NCBI RefSeq assembly: GCF_020194175.1
Contig: NZ_JADYVX010000009.1
Location: forward strand, 186,001 to 250,000
Source: Bradyrhizobium sp. BRP22
GTDB taxonomy: Bacteria > Pseudomonadota > Alphaproteobacteria > Rhizobiales > Xanthobacteraceae
Length of the DNA stretch: 64,000 nucleotides
Direction of reading: 5' to 3'
The notes beneath the pieces are model-generated. The model did no database searches, was not told the DNA's origin, and saw nothing but the letters and a program-made list of their open reading frames with translations. Shown here piece after piece: positions 1-8,544 of the stretch (positions are counted from its first letter, which is position 1; each line of letters begins with the position of its first letter). The position numbers and the translations under genes are program-made.

Positions 1-112
1 AGGCCGCCGACGCGGACGAAATCGTCCATTTCAGTTGTGACGAATAAGACCCTCAAAAAGCGCCTCGCTCCAACCCTGTAAACGACTATGCAAAAATGGG
101 TCCAATTTCCCT

Positions 113-126
113 TTGATTGAAATCAA
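113..126. promoter_or_regulatory. FNR/FixK-type box upstream of the CoA-transferase gene
   Basis: The sequence TTGATTGAAATCAA is a perfect inverted repeat of the form TTGAT-N4-ATCAA, which is the consensus for FNR/FixK/CRP-family oxygen-responsive regulators. Its centre lies about 112 nt upstream of the probable start codon at 231. If it sits near -41.5, transcription would begin near position 161. I saw no second copy of this motif in the window. The regulator is inferred, not shown. Confidence 0.55.
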
Positions 127-230
127 GGGCCTCGCCCAGTCCGGTCTGGATCAGACGCTTCCCTGTAGAAGCAGCTCACTTTAGGTTGGCGCCGCGCCGA
201 CAAGAGGTACGGCCGAGGGGAGCTTTGCGA

Positions 231-1412
231 ATGACGATAGTCGAGAACGATGAGGGCTGTTTGACAAAGAGTCTTGATGGCCTTCGTGTGCTTGATTTTT
301 CGACCACGATCGCCGGGCCTCATTGCACGCGCATGCTTGCCGACCTCGGAGCGGAGGTGATCAAGATCGAACCGGCGGAAGGCGAGATGATGCGTACCCG
401 ACCACCGGTGCGCAACCATTGCTCCACCGCATTCGGCCAGCTCAATGTCGGCAAGAACAGCCTGACGCTTGACCTGAAGTCGGCGGGAGCGGTGGAGGTG
501 GTCCGCCGGCTTGTCGCGACTGCCGATATCCTGGTGGAGAATTTCCGCCCCGGCGTGATGCAGCGCTTGAGGCTCGATTATGCCAGCCTCCGCGGGCTCA
601 ACCCGCGGCTGATCTATTGCTCGATTTCCGGCTACGGCCAGACCGGGCCGTCGGCCGGTCTGCCGGCCTATGCCCCGGTCATCCACGCCGCCTCCGGCTA
701 CGACATGGCGCATCTCGCCTACCAGGCCGGGCGGAGCAGGCCTGACTATTGCGGCATCTACATCGCCGACGTGCTGAGCGGCGTCTACGCGTTCGGCGCG
801 ATCGGAGCGGCGCTGCATCAGCGCCACCGCAGCGGGGAGGGGCAGCACATCGACGTCTCGATGCTCGAAGTGATGCTGAGCCTGACCTTGAACGAGGTGC
901 AGTGGGCGCAGTTCAAGGTGCAGCCGACGCAGCGGCCGATGTTCGGTCCGGTTGAGACCTCCGACGGCTACGTCATGGTCGCGATCGCCAGTGAGAAGAC
1001 ATTTCAGAGCCTGATGCAGGTCATCGGGCGTCCCGAATGGGTCGGCGATTCGCGCTTCGCCAAATATTCCGACCGCCGGGAAAACTGGGCGGCCTTGATG
1101 GATGGCGTCGAGGATTGGTCGCGCCGGGTGACGACGGAACAGTGCCTGGCCGCGCTCAATGAGGAGGGCGTGCCCTCCTCCGCCTATCGCACGGTCGCGC
1201 AGGCGCTGGCCGATCCGCAGCTCGCGCATCGCGGCGCCCTGGCCGAGGTCGAGGACGGCGGCGGCACCTTCAAGGTGGTCAACCTGCCGTTCAGGATGTC
1301 CGGCGCAAAGGTTGCCGCCGCAACGCGCGTCGCGACGCTCGGCGAGCATACCCGCGCCTATCTCAAGGCGGCGGGCCTGTCCGAAGCCGAGATCGCTGCA
1401 TTCGCGGATTAG
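231..1412 (+). CDS. CaiB/BaiF family (family III) CoA-transferase
   Basis: This 393-residue protein belongs to the family III CoA-transferases, which move CoA between carboxylic acids (formyl-CoA:oxalate, carnitine and aromatic-acid CoA-transferases). The N-terminal GLRVLDFS and AGP motifs followed by LGAEVIKIEP, then the central GYGQTGP segment, are diagnostic. The conserved acidic residue is probably Asp180 in the ADVLSG motif. An in-frame extension to 117 exists, but the ATG at 231 is preceded by GAGGGGAG and begins just before the conserved fold. The next gene is an alcohol dehydrogenase 74 nt away on the same strand, so the two may be cotranscribed. The acyl substrate cannot be told from sequence. 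Confidence 0.9.
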   Translation: MTIVENDEGCLTKSLDGLRVLDFSTTIAGPHCTRMLADLGAEVIKIEPAEGEMMRTRPPVRNHCSTAFGQLNVGKNSLTLDLKSAGAVEVVRRLVATADILVENFRPGVMQRLRLDYASLRGLNPRLIYCSISGYGQTGPSAGLPAYAPVIHAASGYDMAHLAYQAGRSRPDYCGIYIADVLSGVYAFGAIGAALHQRHRSGEGQHIDVSMLEVMLSLTLNEVQWAQFKVQPTQRPMFGPVETSDGYVMVAIASEKTFQSLMQVIGRPEWVGDSRFAKYSDRRENWAALMDGVEDWSRRVTTEQCLAALNEEGVPSSAYRTVAQALADPQLAHRGALAEVEDGGGTFKVVNLPFRMSGAKVAAATRVATLGEHTRAYLKAAGLSEAEIAAFAD

Positions 1413-1486
1413 CAGGGCGGTGGTTTGTCTCGCGTCGGCAGACGTGGCAATGTCCGCCGCAACAACAAAAGAATGTTGGGAGAACA

Positions 1487-2560
1487 ATGATGAAGAGTTT
1501 CCAGGTAGCCGAATTCAACGCCCCCCTGAAGGAAGTCGATCAGCCGACGCCGGAGCCGACCGGAACCCAGGTGCTGATCAAGGTGAAGGCGGCCGGCATC
1601 TGCCACAGCGACCTGCATATCTGGGAAGGCGGCTATGATCTCGGCCACGGGCGCAAGCCGCTGTCGCTGAAGGATCGCGGCGTCTCGCTGCCACGCACGA
1701 TGGGGCATGAGACCGTCGGCGAGGTGGTGGCGTTCGGGCCGGACGTGAAGCCGGGCGACACCGGCGGTCTCAAGGCCGGCGACGTTGCGCTGGTCTATCC
1801 ATGGCTCGGCTGCGGCAAGTGCCCGACCTGCCTCGGCGGCGACGAGAACATGTGCGCGGTCAAGCCGAACTCGCTCGGCGTCTATTGCGACGGCGGCTAT
1901 GCCGACCATATGCTGGTGCCGCATCCGAAATACCTGCTGACCCTCAAGGGGCTCGATCCCGTCACCACCGCGCCCTATGCCTGCTCGGGCGTGACCACCT
2001 ACAGCGCGCTGAAGAAGGTGGAGTACGCCTTCGATATGCCGATCGTGATCATCGGCGCCGGGGGCCTCGGCTTGATGGCGCTGTCGCTCCTGAAGGCGAT
2101 GGGCGGCAAGGGCGCCATCGTCGTCGACATCGACGCACGCAAGCGCGAGGCGGCGGAAGCTGCCGGCGCGCTCGGCACCGTCGACGGCAAGGCGCCCGAC
2201 GCGCTGGAGCAATTGGCGAAGAAGGCGGGCGGTCCGATCCGCGCGGTGATCGATCTCGTCGGCAACGCCCAGACCACCCAGCTCGGTTTCGACTGCCTGG
2301 CTAAGGGCGGCAAGCTCGTGATCGTCGGCCTGTTCGGCGGCGGCGCGACCTTCCCGCTGCCGCTGATCCCGATCAAGGCGATCACGATCCAGGGCAGCTA
2401 TGTCGGCAACCTCCGCGAGACCCAGGAATTGCTCGACCTCGTCCGCAGCAAGAAGATCGCGCCGATCCCGGTCACGCCCGTGCCGCTCAGCAAGGCCTAT
2501 GACTCGCTGCTCGAATTGCAGAAGGGCAAACTGGTCGGCCGCGCCGTGCTGACGCCTTAA
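1487..2560 (+). CDS. Zinc-dependent alcohol dehydrogenase (MDR family)
   Basis: This is a 357-residue medium-chain zinc alcohol dehydrogenase that oxidises or reduces an alcohol/carbonyl pair with NAD(P). Catalytic zinc ligands are visible as Cys39-His40 in GICHSD and His74-Glu75 in GHETVGE, with Cys166 as a likely third ligand. The structural zinc loop is complete, with Cys109, Cys112, Cys115 and Cys123. The nucleotide-binding GAGGLG motif lies at about 190-195. It follows the CoA-transferase with a short gap and is followed by a dehydrogenase of the isopropylmalate family. Together they look like a small oxidative catabolic unit. The start has a second ATG immediately after it, so it is uncertain by one codon. 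The substrate is unknown. Confidence 0.9.
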   Translation: MMKSFQVAEFNAPLKEVDQPTPEPTGTQVLIKVKAAGICHSDLHIWEGGYDLGHGRKPLSLKDRGVSLPRTMGHETVGEVVAFGPDVKPGDTGGLKAGDVALVYPWLGCGKCPTCLGGDENMCAVKPNSLGVYCDGGYADHMLVPHPKYLLTLKGLDPVTTAPYACSGVTTYSALKKVEYAFDMPIVIIGAGGLGLMALSLLKAMGGKGAIVVDIDARKREAAEAAGALGTVDGKAPDALEQLAKKAGGPIRAVIDLVGNAQTTQLGFDCLAKGGKLVIVGLFGGGATFPLPLIPIKAITIQGSYVGNLRETQELLDLVRSKKIAPIPVTPVPLSKAYDSLLELQKGKLVGRAVLTP

Positions 2561-2568
2561 GAGATGCG

Positions 2569-2649
2569 GTCGTTCCGGGATGGTGCGCCAGCACCAGACC
2601 CGGAACCTCGAGATTCCGGGTTCGATGCTGCGCATCGCCCCGGAATGAC
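2569..2649. repeat. Intergenic palindromic repeat (GTCATTCCGG family)
   Basis: The ends are near-complementary (GTCGTTCCGG and CCGGAATGAC), and inner arms around the CTCGAG centre also pair. Related elements lie at 42068-42169 and 58181-58283. It separates two same-strand genes and could form a hairpin in their transcript. Confidence 0.7.
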
Positions 2650-2676
2650 GCGATTGTCTTTTCAGGAAGGCACCCC

Positions 2677-3759
2677 ATGTCCGCAAACAATGCGCTCCAC
2701 ATCGCCGTGCTCGGCGGTGACGGTATCGGTCCGGAGGTGATGGCGCCCGCACTCGAGGTGCTGCGCAGGATCGAGGCGACGACGGAGCTTCGCTTCCGCT
2801 TCACCGAGGCGCCCGCGGGCGCCAACCATTACAGGGAGACCGGCGCCTCGATGCCGGAATCGACGGTGAGGCTATGCGAGGAGGCGGATGCGATCCTGCT
2901 AGGGGCCTGCGGCCTGCCGTCGGTGCGCTACCCCGACAACACGGAGATCGCGCCGCAGATCGAACTGCGTTTTCATTTCGACCTCTATGCCGGCGTCCGG
3001 CCGGCGCGGCTGATTCCAGGCGTGCCAAGCCCGATCGTCGGCGCAGAGCAGCGCGGCATCGATCTCGTCGTAGTCAGGGAATCGACCGAAGGTCTGTTCG
3101 CCTCGATGGGCAAGGGCGTCGTCACCGAGGATGAGGCGCGCGAGACCATGGTGATCACGCGCCGGACGTCCGAACGCCTGTTCGAGTTCTCGTTCCGTCT
3201 CGCCGAGCGTCGCAAGGCGCGCGGCCGCCCCAGCGGGGGGCTGACCTGCGTCGACAAGGCGAACGTGTTCAAGGCCTTTGCATTCTTTCGCGGGATGTTC
3301 GACGAGGCGGCAACGCGGCATCCGGACGTCAGGGCCGACCACCTTTATATCGATGCCTGTTCGGCGCTGCTGGTGCGGCGTCCGTGGGATTTCGACGTGA
3401 TGGTGACGGAGAACATGTTCGGCGACATCCTCTCCGACCTCACCGCCGGCCTGATCGGCGGCATGGGCATGGCGCCGTCGGCCGACATCGGCGACCGCTA
3501 CGCGGTGTTCCAGCCCTGCCACGGCACCGCGCCTGACATCATGGGGCAGGGCAAGGCCAATCCGACGGCGATGATCCTCTCGGTTGCGATGATGCTGGAT
3601 TGGCTTGCCGACAAGCATGGGCTGCAGAGCGCGGCGGAAGCCGGCGAGCGGATCGAGCGCGCCGTCGACAAGGCCTATGCCGGCGGCATCAAGCCGTTCG
3701 AGTTCGGCGGCGGCAACGGCACCGCCGACATCGCCAAGGCGGTGCTGGCGCTGCTGTAG
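2677..3759 (+). CDS. Isopropylmalate/isocitrate/tartrate dehydrogenase family protein
   Basis: This 360-residue protein is a member of the beta-decarboxylating dehydrogenase family, which oxidises and decarboxylates 2-hydroxy acids with NAD(P) and a divalent metal. Visible signatures are the N-terminal GGDGIGPEV, the YIDA segment, and [10 protein letters not shown] followed by a glycine-rich stretch near residues 245-270. Its length matches LeuB (about 360 residues). However, leuCD are not adjacent and the neighbours are a CoA-transferase and an alcohol dehydrogenase. A catabolic role of the tartrate dehydrogenase type is therefore at least as likely as leucine synthesis. An RBS-like AGGAAGG precedes the ATG. 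Confidence 0.85.
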   Translation: MSANNALHIAVLGGDGIGPEVMAPALEVLRRIEATTELRFRFTEAPAGANHYRETGASMPESTVRLCEEADAILLGACGLPSVRYPDNTEIAPQIELRFHFDLYAGVRPARLIPGVPSPIVGAEQRGIDLVVVRESTEGLFASMGKGVVTEDEARETMVITRRTSERLFEFSFRLAERRKARGRPSGGLTCVDKANVFKAFAFFRGMFDEAATRHPDVRADHLYIDACSALLVRRPWDFDVMVTENMFGDILSDLTAGLIGGMGMAPSADIGDRYAVFQPCHGTAPDIMGQGKANPTAMILSVAMMLDWLADKHGLQSAAEAGERIERAVDKAYAGGIKPFEFGGGNGTADIAKAVLALL

Positions 3760-3865
3760 CGCGAACGCAGAAGAAAGCCCCCGACGATCGCGCGACCAAT
3801 CGTCGCCTCGGCATCAATGCTGGAAACAGACGAGTCTGTGCGCACCGCATCGAGAGCCGCGGTAA

Positions 3866-3898
3866 AGCAAAAAGCGCCGCCATCTCGATGGCAGCGCT
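3866..3898 (-). terminator. Rho-independent terminator for the XRE regulator gene
   Basis: Read on the minus strand, GCGCTGCCATC and GATGGCGGCGC form a strong stem with a tight loop, followed directly by TTTTTG. It lies about 115 nt downstream of the stop codon at 4015, the only minus-strand gene that could use it. Confidence 0.65.
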
Positions 3899-4014
3899 TC
3901 AGCAAAACCTCGATCCGAACCAACACGCCGCCCGGGTGCAGCGTTACGCCACGGTTCGACCCGCTCGCGCGGATCGATGCGGTCCGCGCCACGAAACGGA
4001 GAAGGGCCGACTGC

Positions 4015-4410
4015 TCAGCCTTCGTTCGCGGCGATCGACTCCATCAAGGACACCAGCTGACGTTGAACCGTCTGGTCCTTGATCTTGCTGTAGGCTCGCA
4101 GCAACCTCAGGCTGAACGCGCTGTCCAGGAACAGGAGGCTCTCGACCTCGCGCGACTTGTTGTCACCGTCGTAGAAGAACGTGACCGGCACGTCGAGCGC
4201 GGCAGCGATCTGCTGAAGGCGAGCAGCGCCGACGCGGTTCACGCCCTTCTCGTACTTCTGGACCTGCTGGAAGCTGACGCCGAGCTTTTCGCCCAGCTCC
4301 GCTTGCGAGATCTTTTGCTCCACACGCCGCAGGCGAATCCGTTTGCCCAACTCAATGTCGGGCTTGCCGGCACTGCGCTGCTTCATCTTCTTTGCTGCTG
4401 ATCTGTTCAT
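4015..4410 (-). CDS. XRE family helix-turn-helix transcriptional regulator
   Basis: This is a DNA-binding regulator with a Cro/C1-type HTH. The HTH core (SQAELGEKLGV, then FQQVQKYEKG and RLQQIAAAL) is textbook, and the C-terminal half is short and helical. I chose the ATG at 4410, giving 131 residues, because GAAGGACGG precedes it. The ATG at 4470 is also possible and would add 20 residues. This type, with QQVQKYEKG in the recognition helix, is common in rhizobia. The gene is divergent from a small unknown gene across 0.5 kb. It has its own terminator on the minus strand. The regulated genes are unknown. Confidence 0.88.
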   Translation of the reverse strand: MNRSAAKKMKQRSAGKPDIELGKRIRLRRVEQKISQAELGEKLGVSFQQVQKYEKGVNRVGAARLQQIAAALDVPVTFFYDGDNKSREVESLLFLDSAFSLRLLRAYSKIKDQTVQRQLVSLMESIAANEG

Positions 4411-4470
4411 TCTGGTTACCCGTCCTTCAAATCGGGAGGCCCTGCGCAGATTGGTCAGGGATTCGTCCAT

Positions 4471-4938
4471 ACTTCCGCGTTAACTTTGTCCGGATCGTGA
4501 GCTCGTCTCGAGAACCACGACATTCCAAGCAGATTGCCGAATGGTAGCCAAACGCCAGGCGCTTTGGAAGTAGCCGGATACCGGCGCCGTCGGACTACCT
4601 AAAGTCGTCAACGCCCGGGACATCCTGCGACACCCCGTCATCTACATTTGGCAAAATATTGGACAAACCACAACTACTACGGGTTCAATCGACACAGATT
4701 TTGAACGCATGCTTACTGCCGCTTCCCTGCATACGTAGGTCTACACCCCGTACTTGTACGGTCCCTGAATGGCTCGGGGTTCGCCGAAAAGTGATAGGGA
4801 TACAGCCGCAGCGGCCCGCCGTCCCGAACATGAGCGGGAAAATTCGGCACCAATCACCCGCTGGACAATTTCGCAAAATTTCTGGATCATCTGCTCGTTC
4901 ACGCGCCCGACCACCACCGGACTTTTGTGGAGAGGCCC
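4471..4938. other. Long divergent intergenic region with one short palindrome
   Basis: This 468-nt stretch lies between the divergent XRE regulator and the small unknown gene. I see no convincing ORF. It contains the palindrome CCGTACTTGTACGG (4748-4761, arms of 6 nt around TT), a candidate operator. The base composition is less GC-rich than the flanking genes, with AT-rich segments near 4650-4690 that could hold promoters. Confidence 0.45.
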
Positions 4939-5262
4939 ATGAAACGAAGAACTGAAACGCCGCGGATCTATCTCGCAAGTTCGGGAGCGGAAGAAATGCC
5001 GGTTGCTCATACCGAAGAACGTTTGCTCTCGCTGCTTGCGACGCTTGAGGAGTGCAGGGACTACCTCACGGACAAGGCCAGCCCGGAAACGGCGCGTTTG
5101 CTGTCGCTGGCAATTCTCGAACTACGGATGGAGCTGCATCAGGTGACCGACGCCGAGCTCAAGGCGCTGTGCGATCTGATGACTCCGGAGGAGCGGCCGT
5201 CCCAGCAAGCGAGGTCGGCCTCCGGCAGGCCGCTGCCGCCTTATCTCAAGCTGGTCAAATAG
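4939..5262 (+). CDS. Small hypothetical protein
   Basis: I do not recognise this 107-residue protein. It has a short basic N-terminus, then a region of predicted helices rich in Leu and Glu (LLSLLATLEECRDYL and LLSLAILELRMEL). It ends in a proline-containing tail, PLPPYLKLVK. No signal peptide or membrane segment is visible. The ATG at 4939 is supported by GGAGAGG just upstream; a GTG at 4927 is also in frame. It is divergent from the XRE gene and may be its target, but that is only inferred from position. Confidence 0.65.
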   Translation: MKRRTETPRIYLASSGAEEMPVAHTEERLLSLLATLEECRDYLTDKASPETARLLSLAILELRMELHQVTDAELKALCDLMTPEERPSQQARSASGRPLPPYLKLVK

Positions 5263-5296
5263 CGCGGCCGGCGCGAGCGCCGGATTACGCTTCGCT

Positions 5297-6619
5297 CTAG
5301 CCCGCCGTCACGTCGACCAGTTCATCGCCGTCGAGCACGCGGTTGGCTTTCTCGCGGTCGAGATCGCCCTCCCACGCCGCCACCACCACGGTCGCGACGC
5401 AGTTGCCGATCAGGTTGCCGAGCGCGCGGGCCATGCCGATGAACCAGTCGACCGACAGCACCAGCACAAGGCCGATCGCGGGAATGGTCGGTACCGCGTT
5501 CAGCGTCGCCGCCAGGATCACGATTGCCGAGCCCGGCACGCCATGCGCGCCCTTGGAGGTGATCAGGGAGACGCCGAGCACCAAGAGGAGATCGCCGAAC
5601 GACAGCGGCGTGTTGGTCGCCTGCGCGATGAACACCACCGCCAGCGTGAGATAGATCGAAAAGGCGTCGAGGTTGAACGAATAGCCGGTCGGGATCACGA
5701 GGCCGACAACGGAGTCCTTGACGCCGAGCCGCTCCAGCTTGCGCATGATCTGCGGCAGCACCGCGTCCGAAGAGGCGGTGGCCAGCACGATGGTCAATTC
5801 CTCGCGCAGGTAGCCCAGGAATTTGAGGATGTTGATGCCGGCGAGCGCCATCACGCCGCCGAGCACGCCGAACACGAAGATTGCGACCGAGACGTAGAAC
5901 AGCGCGACCAGCGAGACCAGTTGCTTGAGCGAACCGACGCCGTATTTGCCGACCGTATAGGCCACCGCGCCAAGCACGCCGAGCGGGGCGACGCGCACGA
6001 TCAGCCCCATTGCGCGGAACAGCACCGCCGATACCGCGTCGATCAGGGAGGTGACCTTCTCGCCCTTTTCGCCGCCGACCAGCGCCAGGCTGACGCCGAA
6101 GATCACCGCGAAGAACAGCACCTGCAGCACGTCGTTGCGCGACAGCGCATCGAAGGAGGTGCTCGGGATGATGTTGAGCAGGAAAGCGCCGATGCCGCCG
6201 CCCTGCAGCTTGTGGGCGTTGTCGGCATAGGTGTTGAGCGCCTTGGCATCGAGCGTCGCGGTGTCGATGTTCATGCCATGGCCGGGCCCGAACAGATAGG
6301 CCAGCAGCAGGCCGACCACGAGCGCGATCGTCGTCATCACCTCGAAATAGATCAGCGCCTTGACGCCGACGCGGCCGACCTTCCTGAGGTCGCCGGCGCC
6401 GGCAATGCCGTGCACGACCACGCAGAACACGATCGGCGCCACGATCATCGAGATCAGTTTGAGGAATGCGTCGCTGAGGATCTTCAGCCCGATCGCGAAG
6501 TCAGGGGCAATCACACCGAGCGCAATGCCGAGCAACAGCGCTGCAAGCACCTGGACGAAAAGCGAGGTGTAGAGCGGCTTGCGGGTTTCGGTGGTTGCTG
6601 CGGCGACGATGCTCGACAT
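5297..6619 (-). CDS. dctA: C4-dicarboxylate transporter DctA (DAACS family)
   Basis: This 440-residue inner-membrane symporter imports succinate, fumarate and malate with protons or sodium. Family marks include the N-terminal LYTSLFVQVLAAL, LKLISMIVAPIVF, the serine-rich SSDAVLPQIMRKLE segment and the GYSFNLDAF motif. The length matches DctA (about 440). An upstream in-frame extension to 6910 is rejected because its sequence is low in hydrophobic residues and unlike the family. The ATG at 6619 has GGGGAACAGG upstream. No dctBD two-component genes are adjacent. A TRAP transporter with possibly similar substrates begins 335 nt away on the other strand. Confidence 0.93.
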   Translation of the reverse strand: MSSIVAAATTETRKPLYTSLFVQVLAALLLGIALGVIAPDFAIGLKILSDAFLKLISMIVAPIVFCVVVHGIAGAGDLRKVGRVGVKALIYFEVMTTIALVVGLLLAYLFGPGHGMNIDTATLDAKALNTYADNAHKLQGGGIGAFLLNIIPSTSFDALSRNDVLQVLFFAVIFGVSLALVGGEKGEKVTSLIDAVSAVLFRAMGLIVRVAPLGVLGAVAYTVGKYGVGSLKQLVSLVALFYVSVAIFVFGVLGGVMALAGINILKFLGYLREELTIVLATASSDAVLPQIMRKLERLGVKDSVVGLVIPTGYSFNLDAFSIYLTLAVVFIAQATNTPLSFGDLLLVLGVSLITSKGAHGVPGSAIVILAATLNAVPTIPAIGLVLVLSVDWFIGMARALGNLIGNCVATVVVAAWEGDLDREKANRVLDGDELVDVTAG

Positions 6620-6954
6620 GGCCTGTTCCCCATGGGTTTCGTCCATTCGTAGCAACTTGCGTGCCAAAAGGTCGCAGGCGTGTCTCGAGCGAAGCGGGTG
6701 ACGGGCGGAACATCTCGCTGATTGCGCGCGCCCCAGGTCTTCGCTTCGTGGACGCAGCGAGATTTCGGCCCGCCAGCGTGCCGCCATCGCCGCTGCCGTG
6801 CAGCGTGGGGCCCCGAATGGGCGTTCGATCCCCGCCTTGGAATCAGCTTCCATCGCTCGGTTCTTTTGCATACGCTTCGAGATCGCTGCCGCTTCGTCGG
6901 CGGCACCCATGACCCCCGGTTAACAGGGGGCGGGGCATCACAGGGAGGGAGACG

Positions 6955-7953
6955 ATGAAGCGAAGATCCGTGCTCGCCGGGCTTGGTGCCACGGCCGTTA
7001 TCGGCACATTCGGCACGCCGTCAATTCTCAGAGGTCAAACGCCTGTCTCGTTGAATGGCGCAGTGCAGTTCAATGACGATCACGCGTTCACCAAAGCGCT
7101 GGTGCGATTCCAGGAACTGGTGCAGAAATATTACGGCAAGCCGGTCAATTTCACGCTGCACAAGAACTCGTCGCTGGGTCTCGAAAAGCAGTATTTCGAA
7201 TACATGTCGCAGGGCAGGGCGGTCGACTACGCGATCGTCTCGCCGGCCCACATGTCGACCTTCGCCAAGGCCGCGCCCTTCATCGATGCTCCCTTCGTGT
7301 TCAAGGGCATCGAGCACATGAACAAGGTCGTCGAACAGAATATCCTGGCGCCGATCGCCGATGAAGTGGCGAAGAAGGCCGAGGTTGTTCTCGTCGGTTA
7401 CGCAGGCGGCGGCGTCCGCAACATCTTCGCCAACAAGCCGCTGAGGACGCTTGCCGATATCAAGGGTCTCAAGATCCGCGTGCAGGGCGCGCCGATATGG
7501 TCGAAGACGTTCGCTGCCGCCGGCATGAGCCCGACTGTGATCGCCTATAACGAGGTCTACAACGCGATCCAGAATGGCGTGATCGCGGCCGGGGAGAACG
7601 AGGCGGCAGGGGTCGAGGCGATGAAGTTCTACGAAGTCGCGCCGCACCTCAGCCTGACGCAGCACGCCGTGTCGATCCGGCCGATCTGCTTCTCGGTGAA
7701 GACGCTCAAGACCCTGCCCAAGGAGCTGCAGGACGCGATCTTCAAGGCCGGCAAGGAGGCCGGTGATTTCGGCCGGCAGCTCGAATCGAGCGAGGAAGTT
7801 GTCAAGCTCGATACCTTGGAGAAGGCAGGCAAGCTGAAGCGTGTGCCGTTCGAGGAGCGCGACGCCATGAAGAAGCTCGCTGATCCCGTGATGGCCACCT
7901 ACGCGAAGGAAATCGGCGCCGAAGGCATCTTTGAAAAGATCAACGTCGCGTAA
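6955..7953 (+). CDS. TRAP transporter substrate-binding protein (DctP family)
   Basis: This 332-residue protein is the periplasmic binding component of a TRAP transporter. The N-terminus MKRRSVLAG followed by a hydrophobic stretch looks like a Tat or Sec signal peptide ending near residue 27. Typical DctP features are the LKIRVQGAPIW segment around 175-185 and the YNEVYNAIQNGVIAAGEN motif after it. It leads a three-gene operon with the small and large permeases. GGGAGGGAGACG immediately upstream is a good ribosome binding site. The substrate is likely an organic acid, but this cannot be read from sequence. Confidence 0.92.
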   Translation: MKRRSVLAGLGATAVIGTFGTPSILRGQTPVSLNGAVQFNDDHAFTKALVRFQELVQKYYGKPVNFTLHKNSSLGLEKQYFEYMSQGRAVDYAIVSPAHMSTFAKAAPFIDAPFVFKGIEHMNKVVEQNILAPIADEVAKKAEVVLVGYAGGGVRNIFANKPLRTLADIKGLKIRVQGAPIWSKTFAAAGMSPTVIAYNEVYNAIQNGVIAAGENEAAGVEAMKFYEVAPHLSLTQHAVSIRPICFSVKTLKTLPKELQDAIFKAGKEAGDFGRQLESSEEVVKLDTLEKAGKLKRVPFEERDAMKKLADPVMATYAKEIGAEGIFEKINVA

Positions 7954-7965
7954 GCCGGCAAGCCG

Positions 7966-8544
7966 TTGAATGAGATGTCGGGGCAAGCATCGTTGCTTGC
8001 CGCGGGGCGACCGAGAGCGCGGGGGCCAATGACCGAAATGCCGCTGACAACCAGGCCAAGCTTGTGGCGTCGCGTCACGGCCGGCTACGCGAAACTGCTG
8101 GAAATCCTGCTGGCGGCCTGCGTCGGCATCCTGGTCGTGCCCGTCACACTGCAGGTGCTCTCGCGCTACACGCCCTTCATCCCGTCCTACATCTGGACCG
8201 AGGAGATGGCGCGATTCCTGTTCATCTGGACCATCATGATCGGCGCCATGGTCGGCGTCAGGGAGGCCCTGCATTTCGAGGTCGACGTCTGGCCGGACCT
8301 GTCGCGGCGGGCCGAGGCCGCGGTGCGGATCCTTGCGCGTCTGGGCATCCTGGGGCTGGCGCTCGTGTTCGTATGGGCGGGGTTCGAGTTCACCCAGTTT
8401 GCCTGGAACAGGACATCGGAATTGGCGGATCTGCCGCTCTGGCTCATTCACGTTGCCTGGCCGGTCGCGGGCGTCACCTGGATCGTGTTCGCCGGCGAGC
8501 AGATCATCGATGAGGCGCGCATCCTGTTTGGAGCCGCGCGATGA
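7966..8544 (+). CDS. TRAP transporter small permease (DctQ family)
   Basis: This 192-residue protein is the four-helix small membrane subunit of the TRAP system. Hydrophobic segments are visible at about 48-66, 84-102, 121-140 and 160-178. The family motif region around IWTEEMARFLFIW and the charged HFEVDVWPDL loop are present. The start is uncertain: ATG 7966 lies 12 nt after the upstream stop, while ATG 8029 would remove 21 weakly conserved residues. Its stop overlaps the ATG of the large permease by 4 nt, which suggests translational coupling. Confidence 0.88.
   Translation: MNEMSGQASLLAAGRPRARGPMTEMPLTTRPSLWRRVTAGYAKLLEILLAACVGILVVPVTLQVLSRYTPFIPSYIWTEEMARFLFIWTIMIGAMVGVREALHFEVDVWPDLSRRAEAAVRILARLGILGLALVFVWAGFEFTQFAWNRTSELADLPLWLIHVAWPVAGVTWIVFAGEQIIDEARILFGAAR

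Noticed and set aside
1..30. Possible partial gene at the left edge, either a C-terminus on the plus strand or a start on the minus strand (ATG at 29-27)
   Set aside because: Too few codons are present to decide, and neither option has a recognisable motif or a clear ribosome binding site.
6620..6910. N-terminal extension of DctA
   Set aside because: The extension is Arg/Ala-rich, unlike the family, and the ATG at 6619 has a ribosome binding site and correct length.
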